From RUG13615 sp040307715 (GTDB lineage: Bacteria > Bacillota > Clostridia > Peptostreptococcales > Anaerovoracaceae), in assembly GCA_040307715.1 (NCBI GenBank), contig JAWRJC010000070.1, positions 1 through 5,495 of the forward strand: DNA of 5,495 nt, written 5' to 3'. Shown piece after piece: positions 1 to 3,896 of the stretch. The notes beneath the pieces are model-generated. The model worked only from the letters and a program-made list of their open reading frames with translations, made no database searches and was not told where the DNA came from. The stretch's first letter is position 1. Each line of letters starts with the position of its first letter. A program made the position numbers and the translations under genes.

Positions 1-94
1 CGCTACAGAGTCGGAAGGCTACCGGCTCCGTTTCGTCATGATCGACGGTGCAGTCCGCTTTGGATCCGGACAGTACGAAAACTTCGTCCAGTGA
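1..94 (+). CDS. C-terminal end of a protein entering from the left (product unknown, possibly amidohydrolase-like)
   Basis: An open frame runs from the first complete codon at base 2 to a TGA at 92-94, giving the 30-residue tail ATESEGYRLRFVMIDGAVRF followed by GSGQYENFVQ. The pattern of a hydrophobic strand, then Ile-Asp-Gly, then a short strand and a glycine resembles the last beta-strands of metal-dependent amidohydrolases, where the chain ends in a 'V-x-V-(D/N)-G-x-x-V-x-x-G' hairpin. That is only a family resemblance on a short fragment, so the product stays open. The gene is cut by the window edge. Its stop codon lies 3 bp from the stop of the convergent minus-strand gene, and no terminator hairpin separates the two. 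The clean end and protein-like composition are why I call it real. Confidence 0.5.
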   Translation, partial: ATESEGYRLRFVMIDGAVRFGSGQYENFVQ

Positions 95-97
95 ACG

Positions 98-973
98 CTA
101 CCGCTTTGCCGGCAGCATCCAGCAAATCCAGTAAAAGGCTCTGCGCAGCAATGTATCTCCCCCGTCCCGCAGATCGATCGGGTCGGCTTTTTCGCGTACA
201 TGGAACAGATCGAGCAACGGCGTTTTTTTCCGCGAACGACAATAGGCTGCCGCCCGGGCATGAAAATACAATTCACCGGCGAGCGCTCTTTCCGACATTT
301 CTTCAATATACCCATCTGCGAGTAACCGCCGCGCTTCGGCGAGTGCGCCATTCTTTGTGAGCAGCTCTTCCCGCACAGGCAGGCTGGCGATCTTTCGCGG
401 TGGCGCTTTCCGGGGGAGCCCTTCACACGGTGGTTGACAGGTCCGGTATTCCAGCTCATCTTCCATTGTCAACTGCCCGGCCTTTTCATAACGCACGAAC
501 GCCTTGCGGCAGACAGCCAGATACATTCCGCACTTCTCCATGACCCGCCGTGACGCCGCATTCCCCGGATGGCACAGACCATAGACCTCACCGGTCTTTA
601 AGGTATCAAAACAACAGGCAAGGAGCGCCTGTGCGATCTCCGTCGCATAGCCCTTTCCCCAGACCTCCTGTACGAGCAGCCAGCCGATCATGGCACGGCT
701 TCCCTCTTCAGGTGTGTCAAGCAGGATATGACAGCGGCCTATCTTTTCCCCGTCCCTTTCCACAACGTATTCCCGGCTCAGCAGCGGCGTTTTCCGCCAA
801 TCTTCAACGGCACGCAAAAGATGCGCCTCTGACACCGCCGGCGATTCGGTGTCAAATGGTGTGTAACGCATCACCTCCGCATCACCGTAAAGACGGTGCA
901 GGATATCGAAGTCATCTTCTTCGAACGGCCGGAGGAGGAGTCTTTCTGTCGTTATGATCCGATCGTGTCCCAT
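98..973 (-). CDS. GNAT-family N-acetyltransferase (RimJ/RimL type) with an unusual C-terminal extension
   Basis: The 291-residue protein opens with the RimJ/RimL-type GNAT start TERLLLRPFEEDDFD (9-23). Strands follow at 66-86, with the acetyl-CoA pyrophosphate-binding loop at 101-112 (VQEVWGKGYATE, the Q/R-x-x-G-x-G/A region). The NAASRRVMEKCGM motif is at 138-150, the usual motif B helix. The family acetylates a primary amine using acetyl-CoA: protein N-termini, antibiotics or small metabolites. The substrate here cannot be told. The GNAT fold is complete by about residue 178, the usual length of the family. A proline- and basic-rich linker (181-197) then leads into about 95 extra residues predicted to be largely helical, ending in an aromatic segment (FYWICWM, 280-286). 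The ATG at 973-971 is preceded by AAAGGGA at a suitable distance. The gene is transcribed divergently from the MFS operon and looks monocistronic. Confidence 0.88.
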   Translation of the reverse strand: MGHDRIITTERLLLRPFEEDDFDILHRLYGDAEVMRYTPFDTESPAVSEAHLLRAVEDWRKTPLLSREYVVERDGEKIGRCHILLDTPEEGSRAMIGWLLVQEVWGKGYATEIAQALLACCFDTLKTGEVYGLCHPGNAASRRVMEKCGMYLAVCRKAFVRYEKAGQLTMEDELEYRTCQPPCEGLPRKAPPRKIASLPVREELLTKNGALAEARRLLADGYIEEMSERALAGELYFHARAAAYCRSRKKTPLLDLFHVREKADPIDLRDGGDTLLRRAFYWICWMLPAKR

Positions 974-999
974 GGGGTTCCCTTTCTTTTCACATTTCT

Positions 1000-1028
1000 A
1001 TCCTACACATCCGGCGCCTGGCAGGCAA
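1000..1028 (-). promoter_or_regulatory. Candidate promoter for the GNAT gene
   Basis: On the minus strand, TTGCCT (bases 1028-1023) and TAGGAT (1005-1000) are separated by 17 bp. Each matches the sigma-70 consensus hexamer at 4 of 6 positions. Transcription would start near 993, giving a 5' leader of about 20 nt that contains the AAAGGGA ribosome binding site. The spacing is ideal but the hexamers are mediocre, so this is a moderate-confidence call. Confidence 0.35.
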
Positions 1029-1042
1029 GCAGATGCGGTTCC

Positions 1043-1071
1043 TTGACTTGCCATATCCTCTCTGCTATCAT
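1043..1071 (+). promoter_or_regulatory. Candidate sigma-70/sigma-A promoter for the MFS operon leader
   Basis: TTGACT (1043-1048) and TATCAT (1066-1071) are separated by exactly 17 bp, and each matches the consensus at 5 of 6 positions. This is the best plus-strand promoter in the intergenic region. Its start site near 1078 would produce a leader of about 295 nt before the MFS start codon. It faces away from the GNAT promoter, with the two -35 regions about 15 bp apart, so one regulator could affect both. Confidence 0.6.
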
Positions 1072-1099
1072 GGCTGAGGATACGATATAAAGAAAGGAA

Positions 1100-1117
1100 C
1101 ACGGCCACGCAGCCGTG
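1100..1117 (+). other. Perfect 6-bp hairpin near the 5' end of the leader RNA
   Basis: CACGGC (1100-1105) and GCCGTG (1112-1117) are exact reverse complements around the 6-nt loop CACGCA. It lies about 20 nt downstream of the predicted transcription start, so it could be the first helix of a structured leader or simply protect the 5' end. No T-tract follows, so it is not a terminator. Confidence 0.5.
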
Positions 1118-1283
1118 ATGGTGTGAGAACAGAGAGATGATTAAGAAAAGGCACTGACTTACAACAAACAAATTGACATCCGCGATTCCTTGCGGCCTTG
1201 TCTTTGTATGTCTGCTTCAGTCCCTTTGCGTGATCACCATTCCCCCGCCGTCTGCCCGTCAGCCGGGTGCCCAGGCCCGCCAT

Positions 1284-1313
1284 ATGCAGGCCATGGACAG
1301 ACTCCAGAAATGA
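1284..1313 (+). CDS. Possible 9-codon leader peptide (MQAMDRLQK), speculative
   Basis: ATG at 1284-1286 opens a 9-codon frame that stops at TGA 1311-1313, 8 nt before the terminator hairpin. Codons 4-6 cover the GGACAGA element that could form the antiterminator, so a ribosome on this frame would directly affect which hairpin forms. This geometry is like ribosome-controlled attenuators. Against it, the only Shine-Dalgarno-like sequence upstream is a weak AGG around 1272-1274, and the peptide has no run of one amino acid or known arrest motif. Treat it as a hypothesis. A second tiny frame, MIKKRH at 1137-1157, is even less supported. Confidence 0.15.
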   Translation: MQAMDRLQK

Positions 1314-1321
1314 TCACTTGC

Positions 1322-1356
1322 GGCACCTGTCCGGACATACGGACAGATGCCTTTTT
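1322..1356 (+). terminator. Intrinsic terminator/attenuator hairpin immediately before the MFS gene
   Basis: Arms GGCA-C-CTGTCCG (1322-1333) and CGGACAG-A-TGCC (1340-1351) form 11 base pairs with a single C-A mismatch around the 6-nt loop GACATA. Five consecutive T residues (1352-1356) follow directly. This is the classic rho-independent layout on the plus strand; the minus strand has no matching T-tract. It lies between a good promoter and the MFS ribosome binding site, with no gene end upstream of it on this strand. Its likely job is therefore regulated read-through into the operon rather than ending a preceding gene. The inner 7-bp repeat could also be an operator for a dimeric regulator. 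Confidence 0.6.
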
Positions 1357-1372
1357 CATTCGGAGAAACACC

Positions 1373-2668
1373 ATGCAAGATCATTCTACTGACAACACAC
1401 AAACAAACAGCACACCGTCTGCACAGGGCGGGTCCGCACTCTGGACCCGCGACTTCACGATCATCACCGTCGGCAGCGTCATCTCCATGCTCGGCAATGC
1501 CCTGTCCGGCTTTGCCATGAGTCTTATGGTGCTTGATATTTCCAAGTCAACGCTGCTGTACGCGATCTACCTGATGATGTATACCGGACCGCAGCTGATC
1601 ATGCCCCTTCTTTCCGGGGCGATCCTCGACCGGGTCTCGCGCAAGAAAACGATCTACACGCTGGACTTCATCTCAGCGGGGCTTTATGTGATCATGGCGG
1701 GCGTTCTGGCGACCGGCTGGTTCTCGTTCCCGCTTTTTGCCGCGTACTGCTTCCTGCTCGGCTCGATCGAGAGCATCTACCAGGTGGCTTACCAGAGTTT
1801 TTATCCGCTGCTCATCACCGATGGCAATTATCAGAAAGCCTACTCGATCGCCAGCGTGCTGGAGACAATGACCGCTTTTATGGTCCCGGTCTCCACCTTC
1901 CTGTACAAACTGGTCGGCCTGTCCCCTCTGCTGATCGCCAACGCCGTCTGCTTCTTCGCGGCAGCAGTCATGGAAACGCAGATCCGTCACGAGGAGGCAT
2001 ACATCGAAACGCAGAAAGAAACCGCCTTGAAAGATGCCGGCCGTTTTCAGCAGCTCACAGCGGATATGAAAGAAGGCTTTGCCTATCTGAAAGTGGAAAA
2101 AGGGCTGATGGCGGTCGTCGTATATTTCGCTGTCATGGCGATGTGCGACGGCGTCACGCAGGTCATCACGCTGCCCTACTTCAAAAACCATTACCACAAC
2201 GGGGAGTACGTCTTCATCATCGTCATCGGCATGATGGTCATCGGTCGTATGATCGGCGGCATGATCCACTACAAGACCGTGCTTCCGGCCGCGCACAGAT
2301 ACACCATCGCACTCACTGTCTACATCACGATCTCATTGTTCCAGGCTGTCTATCTGTTCCTGCCGATCCCCGTTATGATGATCCTGTGTTTCGCCGACGG
2401 GATCGGCGGTGTGACGAGCTATACGATCCGCGAATCCGCGACCCAGAGTTATGTGCCCAACGAAATGAAGGGGCGCTTCAACGGGGTCTTTCATCTCCTC
2501 TTTATGATCGGCGCGCTGACCGGGCAGCTGCTCGCCGGCGTGCTCGCAGTCTGGCTGCCTGAGCGCCCCATCATGCTCGTCATGATGAGCTTCAACGCAT
2601 TGGCCGCCCTCGTGATCATCGGCGGCGCGAAGAAGTATGTCGCCCCGCTGTACAACCGGGTGCAGTAA
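1373..2668 (+). CDS. MFS-family transporter, probable exporter (MFS_3-like)
   Basis: This 431-residue cytoplasmic-membrane transporter has about 12 hydrophobic segments, beginning near residue 28. The loop between helices 2 and 3 carries the MFS signature GAILDRVSRKK (82-92). The C-terminal half has the internal echo VPNEMKGRFNG (361-371). The central cytoplasmic loop, LTADMKEGFAYLK (228-240), matches the 'D-(L/M)-x-E-G-(F/W)-x-Y-(L/I)' pattern of the EntS/macrolide-efflux branch. These proteins usually export drugs or siderophores by proton antiport; the substrate here cannot be deduced. I chose ATG 1373 because GGAGA (1362-1366) lies 6 nt upstream and the hydrophobic core follows soon after. 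The frame stays open back to a TTG at 1190, but that extension looks non-coding. It is the first gene of the likely operon and lies just behind the terminator-like hairpin. Confidence 0.9.
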   Translation: MQDHSTDNTQTNSTPSAQGGSALWTRDFTIITVGSVISMLGNALSGFAMSLMVLDISKSTLLYAIYLMMYTGPQLIMPLLSGAILDRVSRKKTIYTLDFISAGLYVIMAGVLATGWFSFPLFAAYCFLLGSIESIYQVAYQSFYPLLITDGNYQKAYSIASVLETMTAFMVPVSTFLYKLVGLSPLLIANAVCFFAAAVMETQIRHEEAYIETQKETALKDAGRFQQLTADMKEGFAYLKVEKGLMAVVVYFAVMAMCDGVTQVITLPYFKNHYHNGEYVFIIVIGMMVIGRMIGGMIHYKTVLPAAHRYTIALTVYITISLFQAVYLFLPIPVMMILCFADGIGGVTSYTIRESATQSYVPNEMKGRFNGVFHLLFMIGALTGQLLAGVLAVWLPERPIMLVMMSFNALAALVIIGGAKKYVAPLYNRVQ

Positions 2669-2678
2669 CCGCTATAAT
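2649..2678 (+). promoter_or_regulatory. Possible internal promoter for the downstream three genes
   Basis: A perfect TATAAT (2673-2678) lies in the gap after the MFS stop codon. An 18-bp spacer separates it from TGTACA (2649-2654), which matches the -35 consensus at 4 of 6 positions. A start near 2685 would give a very short leader just ahead of the AAGGAG site at 2689-2694. The -10 is exact in an otherwise GC-rich stretch, which makes chance less likely, but the weak -35 limits confidence. Confidence 0.35.
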
Positions 2679-2700
2679 AAAACTGCAGAAGGAGATGGCC

Positions 2701-3345
2701 ATGCATAACAGAAGACTCACCATGAATGGTCTCATTGCGATCCTGATCGCGTTTTCCGTGATCGGTCTTTTTGCGACCGTTTCCTCCCTGCGTATGACCG
2801 ATCCCTCCGTCATGAACGAATTCTATCCGGTCGGCGACACAGGGTATTCGATCCGGCATTCCACTTTCACGCAGAACGGGATCGTCAAAGGGATGGATGT
2901 CAACAATGCCGAACTCGTCTTCCCCGGCAATTTCGGCACGGACTGGGGGGCTGTATCAGACGGCGGTCAGCTGTACGTCAACCTTTACACCCCTACGACC
3001 ATCGGCATCCTGCAATCCGATGTTGAACTGGTAGATCTTGACGCGCTCGAAGAGACCACGCTCTTTGAGAACGCGATCCTGCGGGGGCAGTGCGCCTCCG
3101 GCGAGCTCGTGATCGTGCGGGGCGCGATGCTGCCGGCCAACCAGCCGGAAGAAAACGCCCTCTGCAAGTTCTACGCGATGTCGGCAAGAGACCTCCGCCC
3201 CGACGGGCGGAACGCGGAGGTGCTGTTCTACGATATCAAGAAAGGCGAAGTGGTTTACCGCATCGCCGGCGAAGCCGCGTTCTCGGAGGACTTCGAGGAG
3301 CGATTCCTCGATAAGACACTGGAGGAGGTGCAGGCATGCGAATAA
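2701..3345 (+). CDS. Membrane-anchored extracytoplasmic protein of unknown function
   Basis: The protein has 214 residues. A short basic N-terminus (HNRR) is followed by one hydrophobic helix at about 10-30 (NGLIAILIAFSVIGLFATVS). This is an uncleaved anchor or a signal peptide, without a lipobox cysteine. The remaining ~180 residues are soluble, beta-rich and acidic, with repeated short strand-like units, for example ELVFPGN (71-77), QLYVNLY (90-96) and ELVIVRGAML (135-144). They end in a charged helical tail (197-214). I do not recognise the family. The start is set by AAGGAG (2689-2694), which lies 6 nt from ATG 2701. The in-frame ATG at 2695 directly abuts that site and cannot use it. It follows the MFS gene by 32 nt and overlaps the next gene by 10 nt, so these two unknown proteins are likely co-translated and may form a complex. 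Confidence 0.75.
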   Translation: MHNRRLTMNGLIAILIAFSVIGLFATVSSLRMTDPSVMNEFYPVGDTGYSIRHSTFTQNGIVKGMDVNNAELVFPGNFGTDWGAVSDGGQLYVNLYTPTTIGILQSDVELVDLDALEETTLFENAILRGQCASGELVIVRGAMLPANQPEENALCKFYAMSARDLRPDGRNAEVLFYDIKKGEVVYRIAGEAAFSEDFEERFLDKTLEEVQACE

Positions 3346-3863
3346 CAGAAAGAATCGCATTCGGCACCGATCTGAGAAGGAAACTCTCTGGGGCCGACCT
3401 TTACATCCGCATCCTGCAGATCACGTCGGTCCTGCCTGTCCTCTATATCTTCCTCGTGACAGGCGCCCCGCAGCTCCTGACCGGCAAGAGCATATTCTCG
3501 TCGCTCTTCAGCTGCGGCATCGAGGCACTGCCGCGCGGAGAATCGCTCTTCCTGTCATGGCTGTACCGGTACACCTCCAACGAGGTCATCGTTTACTTCG
3601 TGATCCTGTTCCTCGCGCTGTTTGCCGGCATCCTCGGCAACCGGCTTTTCCGCGACAACCACAAGAGCGGACGCACGACGCGCAAAGTCTTCGCCGTGCT
3701 GCTCGCGGCGGATCTGGTATTCCGGCTGCTCCCCTTTTCTTTCAATCATGCCTTTGGCTTTCCGGCTGCTGCCTTCGGCTTTGCCGTACGGCTCGCCTGC
3801 CTGCTTCTGATCCTGCTCGACCTTAGGGCGGACCGGCACGCAGTCCGGGAAGGAACAATATAG
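3336..3863 (+). CDS. Four-helix integral membrane protein of unknown function
   Basis: The product is 175 residues with four likely membrane helices at about 24-43, 84-104, 117-135 and 143-163. The basic segments RLFRDNHKSGRTTRK (103-117) and DLRADRH (162-168) would be cytoplasmic by the positive-inside rule. The section between helices 1 and 2 (44-81, containing a cysteine and an aromatic-rich YRYT) would then face outward. No catalytic motif or known family was recognised. ATG 3336 is preceded by GGAGGAGG (3321-3328) at 7 nt, and the gene starts inside the last codons of the preceding one, a strong sign of translational coupling. It could anchor or partner the 214-residue extracytoplasmic protein. 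The stop TAG (3861-3863) is 33 nt ahead of the amidohydrolase. Confidence 0.75.
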   Translation: MRITERIAFGTDLRRKLSGADLYIRILQITSVLPVLYIFLVTGAPQLLTGKSIFSSLFSCGIEALPRGESLFLSWLYRYTSNEVIVYFVILFLALFAGILGNRLFRDNHKSGRTTRKVFAVLLAADLVFRLLPFSFNHAFGFPAAAFGFAVRLACLLLILLDLRADRHAVREGTI

Positions 3864-3896
3864 ATACCCATTCACACAATGCAGGAGGTGTATGGT

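Larger units (their letters stand above)
1078..1372 (+). promoter_or_regulatory. Long untranslated leader of the MFS operon, candidate transcription attenuator
   Basis: No gene with convincing coding features occupies 974-1372. The leader from the likely start site (about 1078) holds, in order: a perfect 6-bp hairpin at 1100-1117; an A-rich, weakly structured stretch at about 1131-1180; a C/T-rich part at 1200-1260; a GGACAGA element at 1295-1301; an intrinsic-terminator-like hairpin at 1322-1356; and the MFS ribosome binding site at 1362-1366. GGACAGA is repeated exactly in the terminator's 3' arm (1341-1347), so the upstream copy can pair with the terminator's 5' arm (1327-1332, plus a U-G pair at 1294/1333). 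That is the architecture expected of conditional termination. I could not match the leader to T-box, TPP, SAM, cobalamin, lysine or c-di-GMP consensus elements. The ligand or protein sensed, if any, is unknown. Confidence 0.45.

Noticed and set aside
1070..1090. Short frame MAEDTI (ATG 1070 to TAA 1090) as a leader peptide.
   Set aside because: Its start codon overlaps the -10 hexamer and lies upstream of the predicted transcription start, so it would not be in the leader RNA.
1072..1200. T-box or TPP riboswitch, suggested by fragments such as GGCTGAGG, GATGGTGTGAGAAC with AGAGAG, and CCGCGATTCC.
   Set aside because: The fragments are in the wrong order for a T-box and no TGGNACCGCG element is present. 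The TPP match is limited to one short piece that lies before the predicted transcription start.
1173..1209. Perfect TTGACA at 1173-1178 as a second promoter for the MFS gene.
   Set aside because: No acceptable -10 lies 16-18 bp downstream; the nearest TTGTAT (1204-1209) is 25 bp away.
1190..1372. In-frame extension of the MFS protein by 61 residues from a TTG at 1190 (or an ATG at 1208).
   Set aside because: The extension is rich in Pro, Cys and His, has no Shine-Dalgarno at its start, and runs through the terminator hairpin. ATG 1373 has GGAGA at the right distance and gives a normal MFS length.
1673..2296. Minus-strand 207-codon open frame inside the MFS gene.
   Set aside because: The translation is dominated by His, Asp and Arg, typical of the antisense of membrane-protein codons, and it overlaps a well-supported transporter.
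2695..2700. ATG 2695 as start of the 214-residue protein.
   Set aside because: It touches the AAGGAG site (2689-2694) with no spacer; ATG 2701 has the normal 6-nt spacing.
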